Below, piece after piece: positions 54,430-63,532 of a stretch of DNA of 64,000 nt; position 1 is the stretch's first letter; the number at the start of each line of letters is the position of its first letter. The notes under the pieces are model-generated. The model saw only the letters and a program-made list of their open reading frames with translations. It was not told the origin of the DNA and did no database searches. The stretch spans positions 1,758,501 through 1,822,500 of the forward strand of contig NZ_CP050063.1 of assembly GCF_011604685.1 (NCBI RefSeq), read 5' to 3'. Origin of the DNA: Spirosoma aureum. Its GTDB lineage: Bacteria > Bacteroidota > Bacteroidia > Cytophagales > Spirosomataceae. The translations under genes and the position numbers were made by a program.

Positions 54430-55266
54430 TTAGTAGGTGAGTTTTGCCAGGTAATCGTAATCATATTTGGCACTCTCCATGGCTGTTTTTGGGTATTCTT
54501 CCTGTTCAACAAAGAAGAACTTCATCCCCGATTTGTCGATATTTTGCAGCATGGTTTTGATATTGATCTGCCCTTTACCGAATTCAGTGCTTTCCTTTTT
54601 GACCTTGTCCATGTCCTTGAGATGCCATAGCGGAAAACGTCCTGGAAATTTTTTGAAATAAGCCAGTGGATCATTGCCCGTTACAATAACCCAGCCCAGG
54701 TCCATTTCCATTTTTACCAGCTTTGGATCGGTGCGTTCCAGCAGAATGTCGTATAGAACCTTGCCATTTACTTTCTCGAATTCATACTCATGATTGTGGT
54801 AACCGAATACCAGATTTGCTTTCTTGCAGGCCTCAGCGGCTTTCGAAAACGTATCGGCGCAGCGCTGGTAATTGGCCACTGTCTGACCCTCCGACGGTAA
54901 CGACGAGCAGACCAGATAACTTTGACCCGCTTCAGCCGCCATATCGATCGACCGTTGCCAGTCTTTATCGATGTGAACGTGTCCGCTGCGTACGGTCATG
55001 CCCAGATCGCTGGCTATCTTCTTGATTTCTTTAGGTTTCAAACCGTAAAAGTTGCCCTTATCGCTGCGCGCTGATTCAAGTTGTTTATAGCCAATTTTGG
55101 CTAACTGTTTCAGCGTTCCTGCTGCATCGGCCAGCATTTCTTTGCGGACGGTATATAATTGAATACCCACATTGCTCACCTTAGCCGCTTTTGCCAGGTT
55201 TGGTGCTAAAACGGCACCGGCTGCCAGATAGCCCGATGCTTTAAGAAACTCACGTCTTGTTTTCAT
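54430..55266 (-). CDS. Sugar phosphate isomerase/epimerase-like TIM-barrel protein with Tat signal
   Basis: A 278-residue protein of the xylose-isomerase-like TIM-barrel family (AP_endonuc_2). The N-terminus KTRREFLKASGYLAAGAVL is a Tat signal, so it is exported folded, as many Bacteroidetes members are. The barrel begins VGIQLYTVRKEMLADAAG; metal-ligand candidates lie in FGYHNHEYEF, VKMEMDLGWV and WHLKDMD, with a terminal EQEEYP. It follows the TolB-like gene by 83 bases. Its substrate is unknown. Confidence 0.9.
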   Translation of the reverse strand: MKTRREFLKASGYLAAGAVLAPNLAKAAKVSNVGIQLYTVRKEMLADAAGTLKQLAKIGYKQLESARSDKGNFYGLKPKEIKKIASDLGMTVRSGHVHIDKDWQRSIDMAAEAGQSYLVCSSLPSEGQTVANYQRCADTFSKAAEACKKANLVFGYHNHEYEFEKVNGKVLYDILLERTDPKLVKMEMDLGWVIVTGNDPLAYFKKFPGRFPLWHLKDMDKVKKESTEFGKGQINIKTMLQNIDKSGMKFFFVEQEEYPKTAMESAKYDYDYLAKLTY

Positions 55267-55349
55267 TGTGTTAATTAAGGTTAATGGGATTTGCCTTCGG
55301 ATATATAATTTGCCGACTGGTTTACTATACCCTGACAGGGGTCAATTGA

Positions 55350-56864
55350 TTAGTTACCCGTTATTTCAATCGGGCTTAATGTACTCACATCGGTATTGCT
55401 GACAAAGGCAATTCGTTTGCTATCGGGCGACCATGAAGGCGTGTTAATGGAACCCTGGCCGCCATAGAGGTAGGCAATAACAGTAGGTTTGCCTCCTTTG
55501 ACCGGCATCATCCGCAGGTAAACGTGCTTATAAGCCGGATGGTCGCCAGCAGCTACTTCGTCTTTTAGAAACGACAGGAAAACGATCCAGTTGCCGTCTG
55601 GTGAAATATGAGGGAACCAGTCGTGAAATTCACCATCCGTAACCGCTTCCTGTTGACTACCATCAGGTTTCATACGCCAGACTTGCATGGTGCCGGTCCG
55701 GTTCGAATTGAAGTAAATATAATTGCCATCGGGCGTAAATTCCGGCCCATCGTCGAGTCCCTTGGCATCGGTTAACCGAACTTCGGGGCCACCATCGACC
55801 GAAACTTTATAGACATCATATTCATTGTTTCGCGAACCGCAGAATACCAGACTCTTACCATCGGGCGACCATCCGTGCAAATACGAGGGGCCTTTAGGCG
55901 TAATCTGCCTGGGTGTTCCGCCCGTTACGGGAACGGTGTAGATGATCGATCCGCCCAGTTCACTGACACCGCTGCTTAGTCCCAGGAGTTTCCCGTCAAA
56001 AGACAAAACATGGTCGTTGTTATTGTTCTTGATGTTATCTGTATTGAGTACTTTCTGCTGCCGACTGGTTAGGTCGAACGTATAGATCATTCCCTGTCCG
56101 TTGTAGATCAGGGTTTTACCATCCGTTGTCCAGTTGGGAGCCTGGATAGAGTTGGGGGCCGTGTGGATGACCTCACGCTTGCCCGTAACAATGTCCAGCA
56201 ATTCGATCCGGCTGCCTAAATCCATTCGGCCCGGCTTTGCGTCTGCCTTGACTGGTACGGTAATGCGCACATCCTGAAATACACCTTTTGCCGCAGCATT
56301 TTTATGGGAAGTACTAACAAATAGACCGACGTAAATCTCATCGCCCAGGTTGATTTCTGTGATTTCCCGAACCTGAAACGGTTCTCCGAATAGGGCCGCT
56401 CTAATGGTGTAGGTATTGCCGCGTCGCTCAAGCTGGATGATGTCGGCATTGTTGACCGTAGTCTGGGTTTGGTCTATGGAACCGCCGTCTGTTCGGCGAA
56501 ATTCCAGCGAAGCAGGCTCATCGCTATTAACAGCCGCACTTACCTGCCGCGAACCCGGTTCAAGAGTAGCCCGTGCCATCCAGCCGATTTTGTGGCCAGG
56601 CTCTTTACTCTGAAAATGTCCGCGTGTATAAACGATGAAATCGCCTTTGATTCGTTTCCATAGAAAGTTGGCCCCATCCTGAACCGCTCCGACGCTACTT
56701 AGTTCATACGCCTGACTGGTAGAAGTGTAGCGGGCTGCCATGGGTTGGGTGGCCGTACCAATAGTATTCTGCCCATCAAATATGCCCGTTGATTTCTGTT
56801 GGGCATGGGCTCCAATGCTCGGGTTGATCAGTAGACCAATGATCAGCAGGAAGTTTGTTCGCAT
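55350..56864 (-). CDS. TolB-like PD40 beta-propeller protein, secreted
   Basis: A 504-residue exported protein. The ATG at 56864 opens the signal MRTNFLLIIGLLINPSIGAH. Residues about 25-195 form a beta-sandwich-like domain (KIGWMARATLEPGSRQVSAA; LERRGNTYTIRAAL) of DUF1349 type. Residues about 215-500 carry PD40/WD40-like repeats: TPSWSPDSKRIAFVSN, DGPEFTPDGNYIYFNSN, FPHISPDGNWIVFLS and YLHGWSPDGKSLVFCGS. Such proteins are often labelled TolB or TolR-like, but it lacks a Pal-binding context. It leads a likely operon with the Tat-exported isomerase and the small membrane gene. Confidence 0.88.
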   Translation of the reverse strand: MRTNFLLIIGLLINPSIGAHAQQKSTGIFDGQNTIGTATQPMAARYTSTSQAYELSSVGAVQDGANFLWKRIKGDFIVYTRGHFQSKEPGHKIGWMARATLEPGSRQVSAAVNSDEPASLEFRRTDGGSIDQTQTTVNNADIIQLERRGNTYTIRAALFGEPFQVREITEINLGDEIYVGLFVSTSHKNAAAKGVFQDVRITVPVKADAKPGRMDLGSRIELLDIVTGKREVIHTAPNSIQAPNWTTDGKTLIYNGQGMIYTFDLTSRQQKVLNTDNIKNNNNDHVLSFDGKLLGLSSGVSELGGSIIYTVPVTGGTPRQITPKGPSYLHGWSPDGKSLVFCGSRNNEYDVYKVSVDGGPEVRLTDAKGLDDGPEFTPDGNYIYFNSNRTGTMQVWRMKPDGSQQEAVTDGEFHDWFPHISPDGNWIVFLSFLKDEVAAGDHPAYKHVYLRMMPVKGGKPTVIAYLYGGQGSINTPSWSPDSKRIAFVSNTDVSTLSPIEITGN

Positions 56865-57055
56865 GAATCGTTCGTAGGTAGGCATAGAAGGGTAAGCTGA
56901 AACGCTTGGATAGCCATTTCAAAAGAAGCGATTCGGTAAAGTTTACTTTCTGATTACAACCTGCTTAAACTGTTACCTACATCTGTTAGTTGACAAGAGA
57001 GCTAACCAAGAGAAGGTTAGTTTAAAACGATTTACTCAACTAACTAACTTTTCGT

Positions 57056-57352
57056 ATGCGTTCGGTCTTATTTTTCCTGTCAATTAGTTTGTGTGGCTCA
57101 ATTTGTTTCGGCCAGATCGACTCAACCAAAACACCCCGCGAACCGTCCACAACAACACGAGTTCCCATACCAGGTGTTGATACACCATTATCGGGCCCCG
57201 GAACGATGCTTCAATCGACACCTGATCCGAATGCCGTCGTAGCTCCTACGAATAATGGCAAAAAGCGGAAAGGTAAAACCGTTCCGCCAAGCGATCCCAG
57301 AGCATTTGGGGTTGGGGTGCCAATTGGTAAAGCTAAAAAAGACTCATTATGA
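57056..57352 (+). CDS. Small secreted protein, unknown
   Basis: A 98-residue product with a signal peptide (MRSVLFFLSISLCGSICFGQ) and a Pro/Thr/Lys-rich, probably disordered tail (KKRKGKTVPPSDPRAFGVG). No family recognised. It ends 16 bases before the convergent LytTR gene. Confidence 0.55.
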   Translation: MRSVLFFLSISLCGSICFGQIDSTKTPREPSTTTRVPIPGVDTPLSGPGTMLQSTPDPNAVVAPTNNGKKRKGKTVPPSDPRAFGVGVPIGKAKKDSL

Positions 57353-57368
57353 GGAGATCCGGAGGGTA

Positions 57369-58151
57369 TTATTTGCCCATCCAGGTCTTAAAATCACTGA
57401 CTTTTTCGCGGCTTACCAGCGCTTCTTTATCAAAAACAGGCCGCAGGTTTAAAGCGAGCCGATTCCCGAAATAAGGCTGCATCTGATCAACGGCCTGGTG
57501 CGTAACCAGAACACCCCGGTTAATCCGGAAAAATCGATTCGGGTCGAGGTTGTCGGCCAGTTCATCCAGTGTATAATCAACCAGAAACTTCTGGCCGGAA
57601 TGGGTCGTGAAAAAACTGTAGCGGTCTTCGGTAAAGAAATAGGCAATCTCGCCCACTTCAACAGACAGTAGTCGCTGACCCTGCCGAACCAGAAACCGCT
57701 GGCGATAGTCGCGTGGGGCCTGCCGCTGAATTTGTTGCAGTAATTTCTCGATGTTATGAACGGGGTCATTAACAGGCTTGCCGCGCAGGGATTCATATTT
57801 TTGGAGGCTCCGTTGCAGGTCGTCGCGTTGAACCGGTTTAAGCAGATAATCGATGCTATTGACCTTAAACGCCTGCAAGGCATATTCGTCGTAGGAGGTT
57901 GTAAAAATAACCGTGCTTTTTACCAACGTCCGCTCAAAAATCTCGAAGCTTTGGCCATCGGCCAGTTCAATATCCAGAAAAATAAGATCGGGTTCCGGTT
58001 GTGCGGCTGCCCGTCGGTTTTCAAGCCAGTCTACCGTATCTTCAATACTGGCTGTTACGCCCTCAATGGTTAAGTCAGGCTTTACCTCAAATAACAGTTT
58101 CTGGAGTTTACGGACAGCTAATTCTTCGTCTTCAACGATCAATGCATTCAT
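57369..58151 (-). CDS. LytTR-family response regulator
   Basis: A 260-residue regulator. The receiver domain (about 1-120) carries acidic residues in NALIVEDEE, phosphoacceptor Asp60 in LIFLDIELADG, and the conserved Lys in YLLKPVQRDDL. The LytTR DNA-binding domain covers about 155-258 (RFLVRQGQRLLSVEVGEIAY; FFRINRGVLVTHQAVDQM). It overlaps its kinase gene by four bases, so they form one two-component system. Output genes are unknown. Confidence 0.94.
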   Translation of the reverse strand: MNALIVEDEELAVRKLQKLLFEVKPDLTIEGVTASIEDTVDWLENRRAAAQPEPDLIFLDIELADGQSFEIFERTLVKSTVIFTTSYDEYALQAFKVNSIDYLLKPVQRDDLQRSLQKYESLRGKPVNDPVHNIEKLLQQIQRQAPRDYRQRFLVRQGQRLLSVEVGEIAYFFTEDRYSFFTTHSGQKFLVDYTLDELADNLDPNRFFRINRGVLVTHQAVDQMQPYFGNRLALNLRPVFDKEALVSREKVSDFKTWMGK

Positions 58152-59281
58152 GTGGTGGTAGAGGCTTTTGCTAAAAGAGGTATGGTAACTGTGAAAAAGT
58201 CTGGACCCGTTTCAATATTGAGTTCCGATTGGGCCAGCAGTTGGTATTTTGCCCGGATGTTGGCCAGACCAGCCTGGGTTGATTCCAGCTCGTCGATTTT
58301 AGTACATCCTGGTCGGGTTGCTTTTTTCTGAAGATTATTGCGTACGCACAGGTGACCTTGTTTTGTGATCTCTATTGAGATAGACAAAGGTCGGCTCGCC
58401 AGAATAACATTGTGTTTGACCGCATTTTCGACAAGCAATTGCAACGTAAGAGGAGGTAATCGATGCTGACGATACTGATTGGATACGCGGACATGCAGGT
58501 ACAAGCCGTCTCCGTGCCGCGTTTTGAGCAGATGATAGTATGAGTCGATAAACGCCAGCTCTGCATCAAGCGTTGTCAACTCATCGTTGTTGGCCTGATT
58601 AGTCGCCAGGAGTAGCTCAGAACTTCGGTTGGTTTGTAACATATACCGATACACGCGGGCCATCTGGTCAACGAATTGCTCAGCTCGTTGCGGCTCGTCG
58701 GCAATCAGCGATGAGAGTGAATTGAGACTGTTGAACAGAAAATGCGGGTTGACCTGATTTTTGAGCCCCTGTAATTGTCCCTTCAGGTTTTCTTCTTTTA
58801 GTTTTTCCTTATTGACCTGATTTTGTTGCCACTGGTTTAGTGCATAAACGGTTTCATCCATACCCACTGCCAGCACCGTAAAGATCAGCGTAACAACGTA
58901 AGCCTGGGTTTGCGCTTCGTAGGTAAACAAAGAGCCAGCTAACCGCAATTGACTGTAGATTGTAGCCGTGATTGTCAGGAAGAATGCTGACAGAGTCGTT
59001 TGAGCCAAAAGGGCTGTCAGTATTCGGCGCGTTGTCTGCTCGAAACGGGGGTAACGTTCAGTGATTCGTTTGGATACCTGATTCTGCGTAAAAAAAGTAC
59101 CGGAAAGCAGGAACCCGTTAAGAACCGTTGCTTCTGCAAATACCCATCCATTGTGCCAATAATTATCGCCGACAAGCAGATGGCCGAACAGAATCGCAAA
59201 ACAAGGTACAGCCAGGACGTAGGTCCACCTGCTATGGGAACAGAACGGTCCCAGGGGCGAAAAACGAACTGGCTTATTCAT
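58148..59281 (-). CDS. LytS-type sensor histidine kinase
   Basis: A 377-residue membrane kinase started at the ATG at 59281 (a TTG two codons upstream is ignored). Four or so helices span about 20-145. A short coiled coil (about 150-170) leads to the His_kinase domain, with phosphoacceptor His180 in NQVNPHFLFNSLNSLSSLI. The HATPase_c N-box is LTLQLLVENAVKHNVILAS; the G-box region is weak (SLANIRAK-type AGLANIRAKYQLL). It pairs with the LytTR regulator downstream. Confidence 0.93.
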   Translation of the reverse strand: MNKPVRFSPLGPFCSHSRWTYVLAVPCFAILFGHLLVGDNYWHNGWVFAEATVLNGFLLSGTFFTQNQVSKRITERYPRFEQTTRRILTALLAQTTLSAFFLTITATIYSQLRLAGSLFTYEAQTQAYVVTLIFTVLAVGMDETVYALNQWQQNQVNKEKLKEENLKGQLQGLKNQVNPHFLFNSLNSLSSLIADEPQRAEQFVDQMARVYRYMLQTNRSSELLLATNQANNDELTTLDAELAFIDSYYHLLKTRHGDGLYLHVRVSNQYRQHRLPPLTLQLLVENAVKHNVILASRPLSISIEITKQGHLCVRNNLQKKATRPGCTKIDELESTQAGLANIRAKYQLLAQSELNIETGPDFFTVTIPLLAKASTTT

Positions 59282-59608
59282 AGACAATTTTTACGTCGCT
59301 TGTTGATCAGGGGGCACACTTCTAGGCGAAATTCCTGGCGTTATAAAGGTACTATTGCCAAATATGCACCGCATCTGCCACATTCATCAACTGTATGAAC
59401 CGGGCAATGAATTGAGCAAAATCAGGGTTAAGGAGTTTCACCAATTTAGGATTTCATCAATCACTCACCATGAATAAAGGCACAGAAACAAGGTAGTGAG
59501 TTGCATTTCGCTAATCACCAGTTTCAATTCGCAATATAATTATATAGGTAAATACAAGAATACGTATAGGAATTATTAGCCCGCAATTGTTTGTATCATG
59601 TTGAATAA
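59282..59608. other. Gap upstream of the kinase, nothing recognised
   Basis: This stretch precedes the kinase and ends at the terminator of the next small lipoprotein gene. I see no RNA gene, repeat or exact promoter box in it. Confidence 0.5.
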
Positions 59609-59638
59609 AAATCCCCGGCAATTACTCGCCGGGGATTT
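59609..59638 (-). terminator. Terminator after the small lipoprotein gene
   Basis: Perfect 11-base stem AAATCCCCGGC/GCCGGGGATTT with an eight-base loop, followed on the minus strand by TTTT (A-run at 59607-59611). It lies 30 bases past the stop at 59668. Confidence 0.82.
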
Positions 59639-59667
59639 GTCTGATAAACCTGGTGACAGGCTAAAAT

Positions 59668-59967
59668 TCAATTTGTTTGTTTCTGGGTAGTATTGGATTG
59701 ATTCGCTGGTGTTTTTTGCGCTGTTACCCCACGATGTGGTTTATAGATAGCACCGGTTGCAAAATCAACGATAGTGCCCGGCCAGAACAATAGAATATCG
59801 GCAATTAAGGCTCCGGTGCGAACTTGCCGCTGGGGTTCGCCTGGCATCGGTTTACGTTTCTGAGCTTCGGTGACACGTCCGCCGAAAACGGTAGCGCAAC
59901 TGGTAAGTGATCCTGAAAGAGTAAGGGTGGCTAATGCCAGCAAGGTAAATTTTTTGATAGAGTTCAT
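59668..59967 (-). CDS. Small lipoprotein, YceK-like by context only
   Basis: A 99-residue protein with a lipoprotein signal ending LSGSLTSC (Cys23). A single central hydrophobic stretch reads ALIADILLFWPGTIVDFATG, followed by AIYKPHRG. The CATVFGG start and LFWPGTIVDxxTGAIYKP core recur in small lipoproteins of other bacteria, but function is unknown. Confidence 0.68.
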   Translation of the reverse strand: MNSIKKFTLLALATLTLSGSLTSCATVFGGRVTEAQKRKPMPGEPQRQVRTGALIADILLFWPGTIVDFATGAIYKPHRGVTAQKTPANQSNTTQKQTN

Positions 59968-60011
59968 GGTTTTAATCCGCTGTTGCGGTGGTTCAAAAAG
60001 AGAAGGTTTGA

Positions 60012-60446
60012 TTACTTGGTTGCAGAAACAGTTAGGTCAACGCCATTATCGTCTTCGCCACTGATGCTTAACTTATTGCCGATGCTCGTTGCGATTACAG
60101 TGCCATTCAGTCGGTACTCCACTTTGCCACTACCTGCTTCAACGACAGTTACATCATCGGCCGAATCTTCAATGAAGAACTCATTCGTCGATTTAAGTTT
60201 GATGGCTACATCAATGGAGACCGTAGTTGCCGTCTGCCGGGTTACGTTCATAGTGCCTTTCAGATTGGTTTCGCTGGCTGGGTAGGTTTTTCCGCCAGTG
60301 ACCAGTTCCGAGAAATTGTACGAACCAGCTACGCGGCTAGCCAGATCAGGCGCGGGGTCTGAATTGTCTTTTTTACAAGCCGAAAGCGAAACGGCAACCA
60401 GTAGCACAAGCAGTGCTGAGCGCCGGAAAGAGAAAAGAGTGTTCAT
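60012..60446 (-). CDS. Lipocalin-like lipoprotein, unknown
   Basis: A 144-residue protein. The ATG at 60446 opens MNTLFSFRRSALLVLLVAVS with lipobox Cys27 (SLSACKK). The mature part begins with the SRVAGSYNFSELVTG pattern of small Bacteroidetes beta-barrel/lipocalin-like lipoproteins, and strands alternate throughout. A 22-codon upstream extension lacks a signal. Role unknown. Confidence 0.7.
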   Translation of the reverse strand: MNTLFSFRRSALLVLLVAVSLSACKKDNSDPAPDLASRVAGSYNFSELVTGGKTYPASETNLKGTMNVTRQTATTVSIDVAIKLKSTNEFFIEDSADDVTVVEAGSGKVEYRLNGTVIATSIGNKLSISGEDDNGVDLTVSATK

Positions 60447-60860
60447 TAGGATCAATGTTGTTTTTGGTGAAAAAAGAAGAAGGTTAACTGAACCTTGTCG
60501 GTTTGATGACACAAAAATGGCGGCTGAATGAGGGGAGAAGAAGGGTATCCTGTATCAACTGACAAAAGCGGGGGCTCAATAGGAATAACCGCCGAATGAA
60601 CTGGAAACGTCATAATCTGGCACAGTCATCCAATCCTGAGGAAACAGTCAGGAAATGGATCGCTCTTTGTATATGGCTGGTTATGAGTGGCTATGCCTGA
60701 AGGGGCTACAGGACTTAGTTCTCCTTTTACAGTAAGGATAGAATGGCGTAGCGGATTAATGCCTGAACCTTAAAAAAAGCCTGGTGCAACCGAATACGAC
60801 AATAATGGCTGAATATGGGTATGGTTTCCTGAACGGCAGTAAGCTAACTGTGCTTTTCTC
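60447..60860. other. Gap upstream of gtrA with one small open frame
   Basis: Contains a 34-codon frame at 60596-60700 on the plus strand (starts MNWKRHNLAQSSNPEETVRK and has a short hydrophobic end). No ribosome site or homology is evident, so I do not call it a gene. Nothing else recognised. Confidence 0.4.
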
Positions 60861-60868
60861 TATCTTTG
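60861..60868 (+). promoter_or_regulatory. Putative -7 box (TATCTTTG) for gtrA-like gene
   Basis: Exact TAnnTTTG match 22 bases upstream of the ATG at 60890. It supports that ATG over the earlier in-frame codon at 60866. Confidence 0.48.
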
Positions 60869-60889
60869 CCGTTTCATTTTAACGCATTT

Positions 60890-61378
60890 ATGAATAGCCA
60901 ACTATTCAACAGAAGAGATCTCATTGCTTATTTTATTGTCGCTGCTATTGGCGCTTCACTGCAACTGGTAGTTGGTACTTTACTTCAGGAATGGTTTCAG
61001 GTAACGTATGAGCAGGCGCTGCTCGCTGGTTATGTAGCTGCTTTTTTTATTGGATTCTATCTGACCAAACTCTTTGCTTTTAACGCGAAAAACTCGGCCA
61101 AAACCCGGCGGGAAATTGCCAAATTCACGCTTGTTTCAGTACTATCCTGCATCATCACTGTTTACGGCTCTTCGCTGCTTTACACGTTTTCAATCGAAAC
61201 ATTCCGGTCAATTGTAGTTAAAATTCCTTCCTCGGTGAAAGAAGTAAATGTCAATAAATTGGTGGCGCATACCTCCGGAATGGGCCTTAGTTTTATCAGT
61301 AATTACATTCTTCACAAACAGTTTACGTTTCGAAATACCGGCTTTTACGACAAGCTGAAGAAATTACTGAATTTGTAG
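60890..61378 (+). CDS. GtrA-family membrane protein
   Basis: A 162-residue protein with four membrane helices. GtrA members are thought to flip polyprenol-linked sugars for glycosylation. Visible traits: FIVAAIGASLQLVVGTLLQE, LAGYVAAFFIGFYLTKLFAF (with the N-terminal KLFAFN motif) and the last helix MGLSFISNYILHKQFTFRN. I use the ATG at 60890. No glycosyltransferase is adjacent. It meets the next gene end to end with no spacing. Confidence 0.85.
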   Translation: MNSQLFNRRDLIAYFIVAAIGASLQLVVGTLLQEWFQVTYEQALLAGYVAAFFIGFYLTKLFAFNAKNSAKTRREIAKFTLVSVLSCIITVYGSSLLYTFSIETFRSIVVKIPSSVKEVNVNKLVAHTSGMGLSFISNYILHKQFTFRNTGFYDKLKKLLNL

Positions 61379-62071
61379 TTAACGGCTTGTTTTTCTCCGA
61401 AGAGAATAATGGTATGTAGCACCCGGCTGATAATTAAGGCCAAACTGGAATTGGAAAAGCCCACGCTTTATTTCTGGATAAGAAGGAAATGCATTACCCT
61501 GCCAGTTAATCGCAAGATCTATACGTATTGATGAGACTACGCCAACACTTATTCCTGCTGTAAGTGAGCGTGAATGGATAGCAGTAGGTTTATTGCTGGC
61601 AGTATAACTAAAATTTGAGCCGCTAATCGTACTGTATGAGCCTGTTGGTGTTGTTATGACGGTAACAACGGCTGCTGGATTGACTGTAACGTTAGCGATG
61701 GTAAGCGTACGCGCTCCAATTTGATAAGAAGCTGCCAGGAAGGGCGAAATGCGTGTTTGAGTCAGTTGATACCGTATGGCAGGACCCATTGTGAGTGTGT
61801 TTTCATGCAAAACATTGCGTGTCCATTCAGCCACCCAAGTACTTGATAGACCCATTGAAAGCTTATTTGCTACAAAATAGCCGCCATAAAGCTGGATTGT
61901 ACTATTTCTGGATATGAATTCTGCTTTGGAATAACCTCCCTGAATACCAATTTGCCAGCTTTTTCGGGTGAAGGGATTTAAACCGGCCTGCGTATTTACC
62001 TGTTGCGAAACAGGCTGGGCTTGCCCTGCAAAAGATAGTGCAACCAATAACAGAGGTAAGGTTGTTTTCAT
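61379..62071 (-). CDS. Outer-membrane beta-barrel protein, unknown
   Basis: A 230-residue exported protein (signal MKTTLPLLLVALSFAGQAQP). The mature chain alternates polar and aromatic/hydrophobic residues in about eight strands (WQIGIQGGYSKAEFI; LTMGPAIRYQLTQTRISPFL; IRIDLAINWQGNAF; FQFQFGLNYQPG), typical of a small barrel. It is convergent with gtrA, with zero bases between the stop codons. Confidence 0.65.
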   Translation of the reverse strand: MKTTLPLLLVALSFAGQAQPVSQQVNTQAGLNPFTRKSWQIGIQGGYSKAEFISRNSTIQLYGGYFVANKLSMGLSSTWVAEWTRNVLHENTLTMGPAIRYQLTQTRISPFLAASYQIGARTLTIANVTVNPAAVVTVITTPTGSYSTISGSNFSYTASNKPTAIHSRSLTAGISVGVVSSIRIDLAINWQGNAFPSYPEIKRGLFQFQFGLNYQPGATYHYSLRRKTSR

Positions 62072-62215
62072 AGAATAGGATGTTTCCTAGAAAACGCCAA
62101 GCTTGCAATTTCAGTATGTGCCCGATAGTGACAAAATGGATTATAATCGAAATTGGATGGTTTATTGACTAAGTGGAAATTGAGAATCGCTACTATAAAC
62201 CACTAACCACAAAAA
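62072..62215. other. Gap upstream of the barrel gene, nothing recognised
   Basis: Lies between the barrel gene and the terminator at 62211-62247. No open frame or clear promoter box. Confidence 0.45.
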
Positions 62216-62247
62216 AGCCCTTACCATACTATTCGATGATAAGGACT
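62211..62247 (-). terminator. Strong intrinsic terminator on the minus strand
   Basis: A 12-base stem (62216-62227 with 62236-62247, two G-U pairs) with an eight-base loop, followed on the minus strand by six T residues. It lies about 300 bases past the nearest upstream stop codon (62548), so it ends either a long 3' leader-like tail or a separate RNA. Confidence 0.75.
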
Positions 62248-62547
62248 ACACCTTGAGCTGACGGTACAATTTATAAGTCATTTTTAGCCAGACAGGCTGG
62301 TACGATTACCGACCGGTTGTGAAAGTAGCCGTCCGACGAACAGGGCGGGAAACTACAGTTTCCATACCCAGAAACCGTGCCCGCTCGGTGCGAAGAATGG
62401 TGCGAATGTGTCTGGTTGTTTTCGTTGTTGTATTTGATTATTAATGTTGTTTTTCAGTAGGTACGCACCAGGTCGATCCAGGCTTAAGCTAGCGTCATTG
62501 TCAAGCAAGGACGACGTGATGCGTACCTTCTGATTGGCAGTGCTTAC
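62248..62547 (-). ncRNA. Candidate small RNA or long structured 3' tail
   Basis: A 300-base minus-strand stretch with no convincing gene. It contains a 14/16 matched inverted repeat (62460-62475 with 62512-62527), a perfect GGAAACT/AGTTTCC hairpin (62348-62363), and ends in the strong terminator at 62211-62247. The layout fits a structured RNA, but promoter and boundaries are unknown. Confidence 0.3.
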
Positions 62548-63321
62548 TTAAAATTTAGCCGTCAGCCCCAGTTTAACGGCCGATACGCCATACCCTACTT
62601 CGGCAAATGCGCCGACTTTCGGAGCAAACATAAACCGGGCTCCCAGGTGTAATCCGATGAATACCCCACTGTTGTAGCTGCTGCCATAGTCGTAATAGCT
62701 ATAACTATAAGCCCCACCCCCTGCATACCGGAAACCCAGCGATGCACCCACGTAAGGATCGAAGCTATTGTTCTGAACATTCAATGCTTCGCCCAGGTGA
62801 TAGGAAGCGCGGGCTCCGGCATAAACGAAATTATAACCACTTGAATAATAGCCGTAATTGTAGCGATAGTAGTCGATTGAGCCACCAATAGAAAAGTTGT
62901 TTTTGGCTTCTACTTCCACGGAGACACCTAGTGGCAGACCACCACCATAATAAGTGGCTAGCCCAATTCCTGCATTAAGATATACCGCGCGACTTCGGTG
63001 CGAAGATCTTGTGCTATACGTACGGGCTGCCGCCGGACGAGCCCCCGGCTGGGGACGAGCTATAGTTTGTGTAGCGGGCGCCTGGCGAGTTTCGGCGGCA
63101 GCCGGACTGGCTACCGGAGCAGGTGCCTGTGTCTGCGTTTTGGGAGCGGTTGTGGCCGTTACCGGCTTACGGACCTGGCTTGTAGCTGATTTCGCGACGG
63201 GTTTTTTCGCTGTGGAAACAGCTTTCGGCGCTGGCCGCCGAACCGATTGCTGGGCCATAACGAAGTCTGTTGAACAGACCAGTGCAAGCGCCAGAACGGC
63301 TAATCGAGTAAATGTTTTCAT
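62548..63321 (-). CDS. Outer-membrane barrel protein with Ala/Pro/Thr-rich N-terminal region
   Basis: A 257-residue exported protein. The ATG at 63321 opens MKTFTRLAVLALALVCSTDF; a 20-codon upstream extension has no signal. Residues about 25-100 are Ala/Pro/Thr/Lys-rich. Residues about 110-257 form a small barrel with Gly/Tyr-rich strands (AVYLNAGIGLATYYGGGLPL; YVGASLGFRYAGGGAYSYSY; VGAFAEVGYGVSAVKLGLT). Function unknown; similar barrels are common in Bacteroidetes. Confidence 0.7.
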   Translation of the reverse strand: MKTFTRLAVLALALVCSTDFVMAQQSVRRPAPKAVSTAKKPVAKSATSQVRKPVTATTAPKTQTQAPAPVASPAAAETRQAPATQTIARPQPGARPAAARTYSTRSSHRSRAVYLNAGIGLATYYGGGLPLGVSVEVEAKNNFSIGGSIDYYRYNYGYYSSGYNFVYAGARASYHLGEALNVQNNSFDPYVGASLGFRYAGGGAYSYSYYDYGSSYNSGVFIGLHLGARFMFAPKVGAFAEVGYGVSAVKLGLTAKF

Positions 63322-63360
63322 GACAGTATTTGTTGTTTCTGGTTTTCCTGAGGAACGATG

Positions 63361-63368
63361 CAAACGTA
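63361..63368 (-). promoter_or_regulatory. Putative -7 box (TACGTTTG) for the barrel gene
   Basis: Exact TAnnTTTG match on the minus strand, 40 bases upstream of the start at 63321, consistent with the shorter start. Confidence 0.45.
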
Positions 63369-63532
63369 CAACGTTGGGCACCGGTTAAGCCAGAAGCTAC
63401 TGCCTGAACTGCATAAAGAACTACCTGAACTGCATGGAGTAACGGGTGAAACGGATTAGAAAAACAACCATTGATGGCACTAATTGCATCCGATAAATGG
63501 GTAGAAAGAAGGCTTGACGGTGTGAAAGATAC

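Noticed and set aside
60596..60700. 34-codon frame upstream of the gtrA-like gene
   Set aside because: Too short, no ribosome site or homology visible; kept only as a note in the gap entry.
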